Assembly: GCA_038380795.1 (NCBI GenBank)
Contig: CM076270.1
Span: 9,113,001-9,177,000 of the forward strand
Direction of reading: 5' to 3'
Length of the DNA: 64,000 nt
Origin: Pyrocephalus nanus
Taxonomy: Eukaryota; Chordata; Aves; Passeriformes; Tyrannidae
In this document: piece by piece, positions 12,801 to 23,600 of the stretch
How positions within the stretch are numbered: the first letter of the stretch is position 1
Layout: each line of letters starts with the position of its first letter
Translations under genes and position numbers: made by a program
Notes under the pieces: generated by a model
Told to the model about the DNA's origin: nothing
Seen by the model: the letters and a program-made list of their open reading frames with translations, nothing else
The model's database searches: none

Positions 12801-15082
12801 GTGATTAATTTAATTAGATGGAGGAGTTTAGTCTCAGATGAGGGAAATTACTCCATTGCCTTTCCACAGACAAGAATGGTTAGACTTTCACTGAGGACAA
12901 GGTGGAGTCTTCAGGTCATCCTTTTAAATCTATGCCTACTATTCATTGATTTGCTCCTCACTTCTTGCAGCAGAAAGAACTAAAATACAGTGGAATGTAA
13001 AAAGAAATGGGGAAATTATTTTAATTAATTAATTAGTTAATTAATAATTGTGTGAGCGCTTCTAAAGGCAGGTAATTACAGAATAGCAGTTAGGCCACCT
13101 GTAGATGACAAGCAAAAGCTATGTGCTTCTGAGTGAAGAATAATCCTTGATCAATTAGTAAACTGCTCTCCTAATACACAAGTAAAAATCTTTTCCAGTT
13201 GACTCCCTGCTTGTAAAAATAAATATTAATAAACATATTTTTATAAATTACCTCAGAGCAGTAAACAGGACAGGAAGCTACATGTTCTTATAGAATGACT
13301 TAATCTGCTTACTGTTCTTTTTAAAGAGTTATTTGGGTATGCAACCTATAAACAACCTACCTTTATGTCCAATTTTACTAAGGTAGTAGCTTGTGAGGAG
13401 GATGACAGGCGGTATGTACATGCTCCAGGGCCAGGTTAAAGAAGGCATGATTGTCCTGCTTTACTGCTAAATCCGTCTTTTAAGAATGGTTTCATATTCC
13501 TTGTCGTGGGGGTTTTCTATGCTAGAAAATGTAGCCCATTTCTTCCACTTCATGAGCTATACCTTGACCTGTCTTGCTAGCAGAGAGGGGCTATTATGCT
13601 CACTGTTGGGCCCTCAGGTTGGGGGTGAGCTGGCGACGGCAAGAGGTGGTTGGGTGTATCGTGAATATCTGTATGGGAAGTAGAAGGCATTCTTTCTCAA
13701 AAAATATCTTTTTCATCTTGTTGGATGCCATTGTGACTGTAAAAAGCAATAGGAAAAATTACAACTGCAGAGTTTATAAATTGTTTGTTGTATATTTAAA
13801 GCTGAATATTCCTCCTTAGAGAAAGTTCAGAAGGAGCTGGATGCTGTCCTTGGTTGTTCCCATGTATTTTGCTATGAGGACAGAAAGAAGTTGCCCTATA
13901 CCAATGCTGTAGTTCATGAGATCCAGCGATACAGCAATATAGTCTTAATTGCACTTCCCAGAGTGAGTCTGAAGGACACGGAGCTGCTGGGGTATCATGT
14001 TCCAAAGGTACAAATGTGCTGTGTATTTGAATATCTGTGATTTTAGTCCATCAGATGATTTCAGAAAGACTTTTGAGGGTTTTCCTGATTAGGGACATGA
14101 ACTCTTGTATCGTGTGCGTTCTAGCAGTGTCCCTAAGCTACGACTGTCTCTCTGGGTGGCCTTTCACAAGGAAAGGTGCACTTTGTCCTAAATATTAGTA
14201 GGTTCTAGGTTCTCATTTCTGTTGGCATCATTGCTCCCTTTTTTTTTCAGAACACCACAATTGTCGCAAATATCGACTCTGTTCTGTCTGATCCTGGGAA
14301 ATGGGAGACACCTGATCAGTTCAACCCAGGCCACTTTCTGGATAAAGGTGGAAACTTTGTAAACAGAGAAGCGTTCTTACCGTTCTCAATAGGTATGTGC
14401 ACTGAACAGGGATTTATTTACTCCTTGCAATAACAACTCAAGATCCATTCATTCCCAAAATAACTGGAAAGGCACTCACAAAAGAGTGTACACACACATT
14501 ACACTGCTCTAAAGATCTCCAAGAAGGGAGAGGTCCGACTGTGTGCAGAAAAGATAGGAAGAGAGGAAATGACACATGGAAAAGTTTTCCTTGGAAGACA
14601 GATCCAGCTTTTCTTGGAGAAGAGATCCAGTTATCAAAGTAGTAGCAGGAAAATTCATGGTGCTAGGAAGAGTGTAAATGTAAACTATGTCACCCTGGTA
14701 ATCATTTCTCTAATGTCTTCCTGCCTGCTGTAAATATAGATCAAAACTTTCTGTGGAAACACGAGCAGCCTTTCAGTTCTGAATCATTAAATGACAAAGT
14801 TAAGAGGAAAGGACAAGGGCTGCAGAAAACAAGCAAAAGAGCAGATTAGGGAGGGAGGTATGGTAGAAATGCTTTGGCTGATTGCTTTTGTGTCTCTTCA
14901 CAGGGCAGCGTGTGTGCATGGGGGAGCTGTTGGCAAGGATGGAGCTCTTTATTGTCTTTTCCACCCTGCTCCAGGCATTCACATTTACCCTTCCAGAAGG
15001 CGTGAAGGAAGTCAACACCAAGGTTGTTTTTGGGGCCACAATGAAGCCACATCCCTACCAGCTCTGTGCCATTCCTCGGTAG
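3892..15082 (+). CDS. CYP2J-like: Gene B: complete CYP2J-like cytochrome P450, 9 exons, 490 aa
   Basis: Heme-thiolate monooxygenase of the ER membrane that would take electrons from P450 reductase. Exons: 3892-4062, 5645-5807, 6166-6315, 10331-10491, 11696-11872, 12452-12593, 13820-14007, 14251-14392, 14904-15082, all with GT/AG borders and in frame throughout. The start has G at -3 and G at +4. The protein has a hydrophobic anchor (about residues 4-22), hinge RRFPPGP, helix-C WKQQRRF, I-helix AGTETT, ExxR (EIQR), FNPGHF and heme loop [11 protein letters not shown]. Its 490 aa matches the CYP2 family length. It is the most divergent complete copy. The end of exon 2 (from about [10 protein letters not shown]), next to substrate recognition site 1, is unlike C and D, suggesting a different substrate. 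Intron 3 (4.0 kb) holds a CR1 LINE. CYP2 membership is certain; CYP2J is likely; the exact member is not assigned. Confidence 0.93.
6526..6691 (+). promoter_or_regulatory. Tandem 5' promoter-like units of the CR1 element
   Basis: Two similar segments of about 46 bases begin at 6526 and 6644 (118-bp period). Both start GATTCCTG and both end with ACTCAGGTGAG. A TATATAA box at 6613-6619 lies between them, upstream of the second unit. Repeated 5' units are expected of a LINE promoter region; their activity here is unknown. Confidence 0.55.
6694..6757 (+). repeat. Tandem 10-bp repeat (TTTTTTCACA-type)
   Basis: About six copies of a T-run plus CACA with a period of 10 bases, one unit a base longer. 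It sits between the CR1 promoter units and the ORF1 start. Translated through, it gives a phenylalanine/histidine-rich stretch that is not likely to be protein. Confidence 0.85.
6773..7713 (+). pseudogene. CR1 ORF1 remnant (zinc-knuckle-like, coiled coil, GDSL esterase), frame-broken
   Basis: From the ATG at 6773 the frame is open to 7234. It has two Cys pairs (CADC and CVRC, about residues 37-59) and then a short charged helix ([18 protein letters not shown]) that looks like a coiled coil. The reading then shifts near 7213. In the new frame a GDSL motif, block I of an SGNH-type esterase, appears near 7350, and an in-frame TGA occurs near 7390. Reading resumes to a stop at 7713 (from [13 protein letters not shown]). 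This order of domains is typical of CR1 ORF1, an RNA-binding and particle protein. The two breaks show it is dead. Confidence 0.8.
7950..9519 (+). pseudogene. CR1 ORF2 remnant (endonuclease start fused to reverse transcriptase), deleted and frame-shifted
   Basis: The N-terminal piece near 7950-8130 resembles the start of an APE-type endonuclease ([14 protein letters not shown], then DGYKLFRKD), and is itself interrupted by a stop and frame change near 8018. It then runs directly into reverse transcriptase sequence (SGEVPDDWK at about 8205-8230), so most of the endonuclease is missing. RT blocks follow in different frames: [10 protein letters not shown] near 8390, SKAFDAVSH near 8510, SVLGPVLF near 8680 and catalytic FADDTK near 8756. 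The C-terminal domain (8990-9519) is open, with [15 protein letters not shown] and [11 protein letters not shown]. This is an inactive ORF2. Confidence 0.88.
10331..10491 (+). other. CYP2J-like: Exon 4 of gene B, first exon after the CR1-bearing intron
   Basis: The 161-bp exon begins after TGTTTACAG at 10330 and ends before GTGAGG. It codes for the segment from [19 protein letters not shown] to NSISFY, including the conserved FGHRF. Its intact acceptor and donor show that the CR1 insertion upstream did not damage splicing signals. Confidence 0.9.
13021..13048. repeat. TTAA simple repeat
   Basis: A run of TTAATTAA-type units of about 28 bases in intron 6 of gene B. It is self-complementary and probably only a microsatellite. 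Confidence 0.8.
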
Positions 15083-15305
15083 GAAATGGCAGATGCAGGG
15101 AAGAGTTATTCTGTAAGATTCCTTCTGAATGTGAATTCCTTTTTCCATGTCTTCAGATTTTGCTTTCCTCTTCATTTGATTAATCTCTACCCTGGAAGAT
15201 GCTTTTCAGATAGTTACACCCTGAGGGTTATAATTACAAAGAGTTCCTATTTTGTTCTTTTTTTCTGTTTGGAAAATCTTGTTAAATTTCTCCTGATGTG
15301 TAACA

Positions 15306-15311
15306 AATAAA
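15306..15311 (+). terminator. Polyadenylation signal of gene B
   Basis: AATAAA lies 224 bases after the gene B stop codon and is preceded by a T-rich stretch. It is the first canonical hexamer in the 3' flank, so the 3' UTR is probably about 240 bases. Confidence 0.65.
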
Positions 15312-15819
15312 AACATGAAGGGAAGAATTAGAATTGGTCCTTATTTATTACCATCTGGAAAGAGGATTTACAGGGAAAGAACTTGAAGCAACGTCTATAA
15401 ATTGGAAGGCCTGGGCATTCTTTCTCCTGAACCACAGAGGCATTTGTGGAGATAGGCTCAGAGGTTTTGCAGTCTGTCTCAGGATATTAGTGGGTGTAGG
15501 TGATAGAAGGAGCTCTTGGAGGAAGCTTTCTAGAGAGGCAGACAATATTACCTGAGATAACACTCCCTCAGAGTGATCCAGTTTGCTGTTGAGCAAAGTT
15601 GTTGTATACAAGTCTATAATTGACACTTGGCAGGACAGTTCAGGGTTTCACCCACTAAAACAGGCAGCATTTTATCCCTTCAGATGAAAACAGAAGAGCA
15701 GCTTCATCAGCCAGTTCTGGAGAGCTTTCCTTAACACAGGCAAGGAGCAAGAATGGAAGATAAATGAGAACAGTGAGCAGTCACAGTGTTGATAATTTGT
15801 CCTTTTTTACTACCCCACT

Positions 15820-16127
15820 GCATGGGGGAGCCCAGCTGGTTTTGGGCTCTCTGTAAGCTGAGATAACAAAGATGGAATGTCTACACCTGGCAAGATGTCA
15901 GCCACGGACAGAAAGGACTGTGACACAGAATGGGTTTCCTGTCAAGAATGCTGACTTACTGTATTCAGACATGCCTGGCTGTATGTCCAATGATGGGTTA
16001 TTTATGCTAATAGTAAACCAATAATGTGTTTACATGTGTCACCTAGAACTGTATAAAGTAGCTGCACTGCTGTAATAAAGCTGCTGGTATCCTGAAGCTA
16101 TGCCGTGTATCCACCCCAACCATGACA
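15820..16127 (+). mobile_element. Probable retroviral LTR (sense), ends approximate
   Basis: A promoter-like block with CCAAT-type motifs (near 15988 and 16018), TATAAAG at 16052-16058 and AATAAA at 16074-16079, followed by about 50 bases ending in ATGACA. TATA and poly(A) signals only about 20 bp apart, with a final ...ACA, is the arrangement of a short-R retroviral LTR. No gag or pol sequence was recognised beside it, so it may be a solo LTR. I could not find a clear target-site duplication, so the left edge is a guess. Confidence 0.5.
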
Positions 16128-17969
16128 GCACTGGTTGCCAGCAATATGAGAATGTCTTCTTCACAACAGGTCATCTACTGGTGGTGATTGCTCCAGATCC
16201 TCCAACAATTTATTCTGCTTCATTATTTTTTCAGTTCTTTGACGAATTCCTTATCACAGTTAGCTGCTTTTAAATCAGACAGCATAAATTATCATATCAT
16301 GACCAAGAGAAGACTTGGCACTATTGAAGAATTCTTGAAGCCCTTTATAAGGCTGGTGACTAAGGACTTGGCAAAAGTGGATGTTTAAGATTGGGTGAAT
16401 TTGCTTACTAGCAGTTAACAAGGGTTTTGTTTTTGGTTTTTTTATGCCACTGGGATACATTCTTCTTGTATGAGGTAAAAACTGGATACTGTCTGCCAAC
16501 ACAGGAAGGATTATTTTTATACCCTGATTAGCTGACAGTGCCATCTCCAGGACTGACATCATTATCACAGCTGTATTTGTTTCAGGTGCCTCTGCCTACC
16601 TTGTGTTTTAAAGCATCCCAGGCTAACAGGCAGGCATGTGTGAGATCACTAATCTGCATACAGGATGAAACCTGGGTTACCAGTCTCTTCCCCTCCAGGA
16701 CTACCTTTATGGGATGGATCAACCCCTGCCCAGCATGTCCTGACAGGCAGGTGATTGCTATGAGGTCCCTCTGTGCTCAAACTGCCAACATTCCCCTGGC
16801 AGGAGCTCCACACTGGTAAGAGGTGGCTCATTTGTATGCAGCTGGATAGCAGGAGGAGAGGCAGCAGTTACTTGCCTTGAGCCAATTAAAAGCCACTAAT
16901 CCTAAAGAAGAGCTGGTGGAGAGTGCTGAAGAAATGCTATTGGTGGTTGCATTTAGTAATTACTTAGAAAACAGAGCCTAGGCAATTTCATTAATACATT
17001 TTCCATCAAATGGAAAGTAAGAGGAATCCAAGATTCATCTGTAGTCTAAGCCAACCCAAAGTCACCTTCCTTTTCCAGTGTGAGAGAACCATATTCCAGG
17101 CTAGCTCCAGCTGAACACTGGTTGAAGTGTCTACTGAGCTCAAAACCAAGTAGGGTTTGAAGCTATTGAATGTCATCCTGGAGAAATATATGGGGAAAAT
17201 TAGATGGACCACAATGTTTCAGAGTTTTGCACTTGAAACTCTGGCAGAAACAAAGATAGCTCTGGAGAAGCAGGAGATCTAAGGTGAATGTTGGAATCTT
17301 TGTTTTCTGCCATAGAAACATAATGTTAAGACATAAATATGTTCTGTTTAAGCTCTCAGTTGTTACCTGGTGGAGAGAAGGATGGGAATTTATTGTGGTT
17401 CCTCTGGAAGAAAGTGATGGTATTGCGTAAAAAGGTGATCCAGAGAAAGTGCAGCTGAGTGCAAAGAGAAAACTCTGGTTTCTGACCAGCAGGCAGGAGG
17501 AAGGCAGAAGGGTGATGGGTGATGTGATGCCACTGGTGTCATACTGTGGTGGGGAAGCTGTTCTAGGAGCCACCAGGCAGAGAGAAGGCTGTAGCTGCTA
17601 CCTGGAGTGGGTATCAGGGAGGCAACCGAGTTCTCAACTGAGGGAACTGTGGCAGAAAGCCCTGTACAAAAAGCAGCTGGAGAGGTGTTTGGAGCCAAGC
17701 TGAGGGGAAGGCAGGCTGCTGGCTCCCTGAGGAATGTCTATGCAGCCCTTGGGAGGGAAAGGCTGCTCTGCTGACAGAGCAACTTCTCACAATGGCCACT
17801 TCACATGGGATGGAGGAGGGCTGGGTCTTGGGGTCCTTTCTCACACCCACTCCCTCCCCCAGCACAGTGGTGACTACAGATGCCAATCTGCTTCCTCTTC
17901 AGTAACCTGGTTTGGGATTTCGGGGTCTTCTCTGGACCAGCGGGTTCACAGCTGAGCTGCAGTTTCTCT
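16128..17969. other. Intergenic, nothing recognised
   Basis: About 1.8 kb between two LTR-like segments. Open frames are short and match no family I know. If the two LTRs were parts of one retrovirus they would share orientation, and they do not, so this is not obviously a provirus interior. Confidence 0.4.
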
Positions 17970-18340
17970 CATTGTGCCCGGTGGTGTATCGGCCGAGCTC
18001 AGAGGTCAAATCACACAGAGACACCAGCTGTGGGTGCTAACGCTGATCTAACTTTATTTTACAAAATGGAGGGGTTTTATATGCAGATAAGGAAGGTTCT
18101 GGAAAAAGGGGATAGGTATATATAAACTTGGACAGGGCACTGGATAGGATTTAAGGTTGATATACATAATAGGGGGGATACATGCATCTTCAGATAACTA
18201 CTAAGTTCTTAATTGGGAAAACTACAAGTCTCTAACTGGACATTGGCCAATCAGAGAAACCTGCTCTCCCCCAGCAAGAGAGAGAGCTCACAATCTAACA
18301 GTCTACTTGTCTGATGCTGTCTGGCCTATGTTGCCAGACA
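17970..18340 (-). mobile_element. Probable retroviral LTR (antisense), ends approximate
   Basis: Read on the minus strand there is a CCAAT box (the plus strand has ATTGGCCAATCAG near 18243-18255), then TATAAAA (complement of 18075-18081), then AATAAA (complement of 18054-18059), then about 80 bases ending near ...GGGCACA at 17976. The order and the short TATA-to-AATAAA distance fit a short-R LTR such as that of class II or alpharetrovirus-like elements. No flanking duplication was found and the borders are uncertain. Confidence 0.5.
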
Positions 18341-20530
18341 GTGCTTCCTTCCACCTTCTAAACTCCTGTTCCTCTTCCAGGTTACCCCCAACACTTCAGC
18401 TCCATTTCCTACCCTTGTTTTTTTTCCTGGCTGCTCCTGCCCCCGCTTTAGACATGGAGGGAGGACAGGACTGCTGCCAGGGCAGGGCCTTGGCATTGTG
18501 CAGGGAAAACACCACCAGGAAAAAGGTTTAAAGCCTCCTGACGGGGTCAGAGCATGAGAGGAGACACAGACGCCCTGATCAGAGGGATGCTATAGGAGAA
18601 AGGATGCCAAAGGCACAAGGAAGAGCTTTGGGCTGGTGTAAAGAGTATGCTAAAGGGTATGACAAAGGGCTGACAAGGGGCTGGAGGGTGTTTGGATACC
18701 TGGACTTGTGAGAAATGACTGTTAATGTGAAAACTGGAGGCTGCAAAACTAAAGGATACACGGAGGTCCTGCTGTGAGGCTGCAGCCTTGGAGGGGTAAA
18801 GGCCCCAGGACATAACTTCTTTCTTCACTGCCCAGTAGAGAAATCACTGCACAAAAACAACTTTTCCTGATGACAAATCATTTAGATGGAAAATCTTTGC
18901 AAATTTTAAAGGACAGGGAGTGTACTGCATTGATTCTAAATAAAATATGCTGATAAATTAGTGAATTTGAAGTAGATTTTATGAAATTGCACTGGATACA
19001 GAGCGGGCAAAACTTATCAAAATTTCTTTTTAAAAAGTTTTTTTTTTCCCAGTTGAAGGAGGGAGATAAATTAGAAATGATTGCCTTGAAAAAACCAAGC
19101 TTTTCAATGTACACAAACAAGCTTTTGTGGAAACCTAGAAACAGCCCTGTCTTGGTTAATACACATTAATCAGTTATGCATTAGTGGTTAGGAGGTGTCA
19201 GGGTTAGAAGATAATTGAACTGGAGGCCTGTAAGCTGTGGACTGGCAGACCCCAGGCTGTTCTTTCTGGATAAGGGTCTTCAATGTCCCAGAGCCAAAAA
19301 CCCTGGATGTAGTTTCTGTCCCAAAGACAGGGCACTTGCAAGAAGCAAGCTGGTGCACAAGCCATTATGGCAGGTTTTTCAGAATCTCAGTGAAAGCATG
19401 TTTCTTTTACAAGTGCTTTGCTTTTTGTGCATTTTTGATGGGGAAGCACCGAATCACTAACATTTCAATCTAGATCTGTAAAGGGACTGTAAAGATCATT
19501 TCTATATGGTGCCTAGAATCTTTGTGTGGTTTTCATGGTCTGATTTCAGGGATGTGAACTCCCCTGGCGCTGACTTTACAGTTCCTGTGTGTGCTGAGGT
19601 GTGGCAAAGAGCCTTGGCTACAGACTCTGTTTATTCTCAAATTAGGCGTGTCATGACTAGTTCTTGCTGGGGCCCTTAGTTCTGTTGTAGCTCAAGGTCC
19701 CTGGTAGGTTTTCCCCATGTTTGTTTGGTTTTTGTTTGTTTGTTTTTGTTTGTTTTTTGGTTTTTTTTTTGTTTTTTTTTTTTTTTAAATCTGTTTCATA
19801 TTAGATGGACTTTCTATATGAGTATTTGTTATTTGTCTCATAAACTTTCTGATGAGTTCTCCAAAAATCCTTTAGGGTATCCATCTTATGTCAAGACTGA
19901 AAGGGGAACTTCAGAAGCAGACAAAAACCTCAGTGAGGTTACCTATTGCAAAGAGGTCAGGGGGGAAAAAAAGTGACGTCATAGATTAAACCAGTTACGT
20001 TTTCAATTACATTCAAAAGCCTCACAAATTTTGCTTTTTGTATTAAGCATTAGACAGTTGTCTGTGTACCTTAAGATAAATGTGGGCTTTTAACTTCTCT
20101 CAGCCTTGACATTACTAGATGGAACATGTATATGGAATATGCATAAAACAATTTAGAAAGTCCAAGATTTAATGTCCACTTCCATTTGCACGCTTAATTT
20201 GTATGTATGACTATTGCTTTTCTAAAAGCATTTGTGGAGTGTTTGTAGGAGCACATACCATCCAAAATTGTTTCAGAAAAATTAGGTGGAGAATTTACAT
20301 GTATCTACATTGCCTGGAAAATCTTGGCCCTAGTCTTTTAAGACGCTGTTCCTACAAATCCTGCGATGTGTATTTGATAGATAGAATCTGGATGAGAAAG
20401 GGAGAGAGGTGTGCATCTGTTAAATATGCTTCAGCATGAGAATGTAATAAGTGGGACAAAAGGGGAGTGGTTGGTAATGAAGAGGGAGGGTTAGAGGCGG
20501 GGAATAGTTGTTATATGAAATTGAAGCTCT
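18341..20530. other. Upstream spacer of gene C
   Basis: No gene recognised. It contains a T/G-rich low-complexity tract at about 19719-19787 (TTTG-type units followed by a T run). The last few hundred bases are the likely upstream control region of gene C. Confidence 0.45.
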
Positions 20531-20540
20531 TATAAAAAAA
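20531..20540 (+). promoter_or_regulatory. TATA box of gene C
   Basis: TATAAAAAAA lies 87 bases before the gene C start codon. A start site about 25-30 bases downstream would give an uninterrupted 5' UTR of about 55-60 bases. This is the only one of the three complete genes with a clear TATA box. Confidence 0.6.
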
Positions 20541-20617
20541 CTGGTTGAGCAACCAGCCTTAATAGCTTCAAGAGACTATTTTGAATAACGACAAGGTGGT
20601 TTAAATCAGAGGGTAAA

Positions 20618-23600
20618 ATGTTGACAATAAGTCAAGTTCTTATAGCTGTGGTTGTATTTCTTCTAATTACACAGTTTTTAAAGTTGCAGCAAGTACGGAG
20701 ATGGTTTCCTCCTGGACCAGTTCCTCTCCCAGTTTTTGGGACCTTGATACAGCTGAAATTTCAGTTTAATCGCGATCTCCTCATGAAGGTACTTTTTTTT
20801 TTGGATATTCCTAATTGTTTAAAAGTCTTTGTCTTTTCTCATGTTGTTTTCTTTTTGAAAACATCTCCTGAAACTGTGTAGGTAGCACAGCTTAACTGTT
20901 AACTGGCCACTGTGATATCACACCCGGTTTGGTTCAGAACTTCTGGTTTGGTTTGTAAAGTAAGAAAAAGTTCTTGCAGTGTAAAGTAGTTTGCCAAGCT
21001 AAGAAAACTGGTATTGGAATTTCGGAATATGTGAAGATCATTCTGATGCTTAAACCAATCCCCTTTTAATACTGAATTTGACAAACTCATGTGAAATTTG
21101 ATATAATTTGGGATTAAATACTTTTAGGGATAATAGATCAGATTTGCAGTTAGGGAAAAAATACTTTAAAAAAAATTACTTTTATGGCCTGGATTTGTAG
21201 CTTGCTGAGCACTGGCAGTCTCTAGCTTGAGCAGTAAATAGAACTTACTGCACTCCGTGTTTATGTGCTCACTTATATTGACAGGATTGAAAATGGTTGG
21301 CAGGAAAGTAGAAAGTAACTGGTACAGCTTCTACAAGCGAGGTATTCCTCTGGCATTTCTGTGTTCTTTTGTGCTACTTTACTTGTGCAAATGATAGAAA
21401 CCGTCTTGCAATAAATTAATGAATAGCAAATGCCTTTTTTCACATGAATCATTGAGAACTAGCCTTGGCTTATATACAGTAATAAAAGATATGTATTTCT
21501 TGACATAGACCTGTGGCTCTGAAAAGTGGGAATACTCAGCTGTTTCCGATAGTGAGTGCTAGAAAAGACATTTATGCTTTGTCATGGAAAATTATAATCT
21601 TGTGGGAAAGATGGAGAAAATCACTTCAGGGATGGTCTTGTAATCAGTGCAAAAACAGGTTCATCCTCTATTTGTTTGCAGCGTGTGGGATTTCATCTGT
21701 GCTTCTCTGGCTTCTCTCCCATCTCTAGCTGGCAAAAATTCATGGCAATATATTCACCTTATGGTTTGGATGGGCCCCAGTGGTTGTACTGAATGGATTT
21801 CAAGCAGTGAAGGATGGTATGACCACTCACCCTGAAGATGTTTCTGGGAGGCTGGTGTCTCCTTTCTTCAGAGCAATGGCCAAAGGGAAAGGTGAGAATT
21901 TCTTGCAATAGATATTGCATAGAAGTATCATCTTTACATGTTGCAGCTCTTTTGTAGCTCGTAACCACTTACAGAGGTACCACAGGAAGCAGGGTTTGTC
22001 TACAGGGAATGACTGCTGGGTGAACTGCAAGGTAGGGAAGGGTGAAATAGCTTTTGGATAGTAGCAGGAGGAAAGTACAAGCAAAAGAAAAAAGGTTCAT
22101 AATGTCTTGTGTGAAGTACTCACTGGAGCAGATTCAGAGTGATGCGATGAGGCAGCGGTTAAGCTGTGTTACAGAGAAGTGGAGGAAAAGCAGGAAACAG
22201 CCCTCTTCCTTGTCCTGGACTTGCTGCCTCCCACTATTACATTTTCAGCTGAAGAGTGAGATTGACAGTGGAATCTTCTTCCCTTTCCCTTCCTTTTGTG
22301 AATGTTTTCTTACTCCCACAGTTACACCTAGAGGCTCAGTGCACTTCTATTTCAAACTTGATGTAGGTTTCATACCACCAACCACACTGGAAATTCCCCA
22401 AATCTGTCAGAAAGCCTAAGCACCGAACTCTCCTGCCCTGTGGACAGGAACATTTATCCCTACCTGTGAAAAGTCAGAGCTCTTTCCCCCTTTCCATTCA
22501 CAAGAATCATTACTCTGATTCAGGTGAGCTTCAGGCACAGCAGGGTGTGAGACAAGCACTACAAAGAGCGTCTAGAGAAGCAGCTGTCAGACATCCTGAG
22601 ATATCTGGTTGTCTTAGATCAAGCTTAATCCTGCAAGTCATCTTATTACCCAGCTGAGTTTGTTCTCTTCAGTCCTGCCAACATACTTACATGCCAGAGT
22701 TGTTCCTTTGTGCCTTTGTTCTTAGGCAATGTAATACTTTAATTATATTCTGTGGCTTAATATATACTTTAATGTAGTCCTTGTCTATAATTAATATTAG
22801 CATGATAAAGAGCTCTTCCTGTAATGGATGCAGGAATTATGTTGGCAACTGGTCACACGTGGAAGCAGCAGAGAAGGTTTGCACTCAGGACTCTACGCAA
22901 CCTTGGCCTGGGAAAAAAAGGTCTGGAGCATCGAGTTCAAGAGGAAGCCCAGTACCTGGTAGCCTTTTTTGCAAGCATGAAAGGTATCTCTGCAATAAAT
23001 GTCAATACATTTCTGCTATTAGTCTGATGTCCTTAGTGTGTGAACTTCTCTGAAATTAAGGGCAACTTTTGTTCTACAAAAGAGTATGCAGAGTCTTACA
23101 GTGTCTGTGTGGAATGGACTGAAAATGCAAAGACCCCAGCCCTGTGTTTTCAAGGAGACTATTATTGTTCAAAGTTATTTACAAAACAACTACATCTGAA
23201 AAGAAAAACTGGAGATTATTTATTATTTATATCACAGAATGCCCTAAGGGGAAAGGGATCTCTGAAGATGGACTAGTCTAACCCCTTCTCAAAGAAGGGT
23301 CATTCTGAGCAGGTTTCTTAGGGCTGAGTTGTAAATATCTGCAAGAATGGAGACTTCACCACCTCTCTGGGTAACCAGTTCTGCTGTTCAATCAATTCTA
23401 CAGTAAAAAAAGTTCTTATGTTTATGCAGAATTTAATGTATTTCCATTTTTGCCTATTGCCTCACTTGATATCACTGAGAAAAATCTGGCCTCATGTTCT
23501 TTATTCATATACCTCCCTTAGCCTTCTCTTCTCCAAACTAAACAATATCCCCAGCCTCTCTTATGACAGATGCTTCAAACCTTTAATTGTCCTTGTGGCC

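Noticed and set aside
14791..15183. 130-aa open frame overlapping exon 9 of gene B
   Set aside because: It reads exon 9 in the wrong frame; the correct frame continues from exon 8 and ends at 15082.
15820..18340. A complete provirus between the two LTR-like segments
   Set aside because: The segments point in opposite directions and no gag, pol or env sequence is visible between them.
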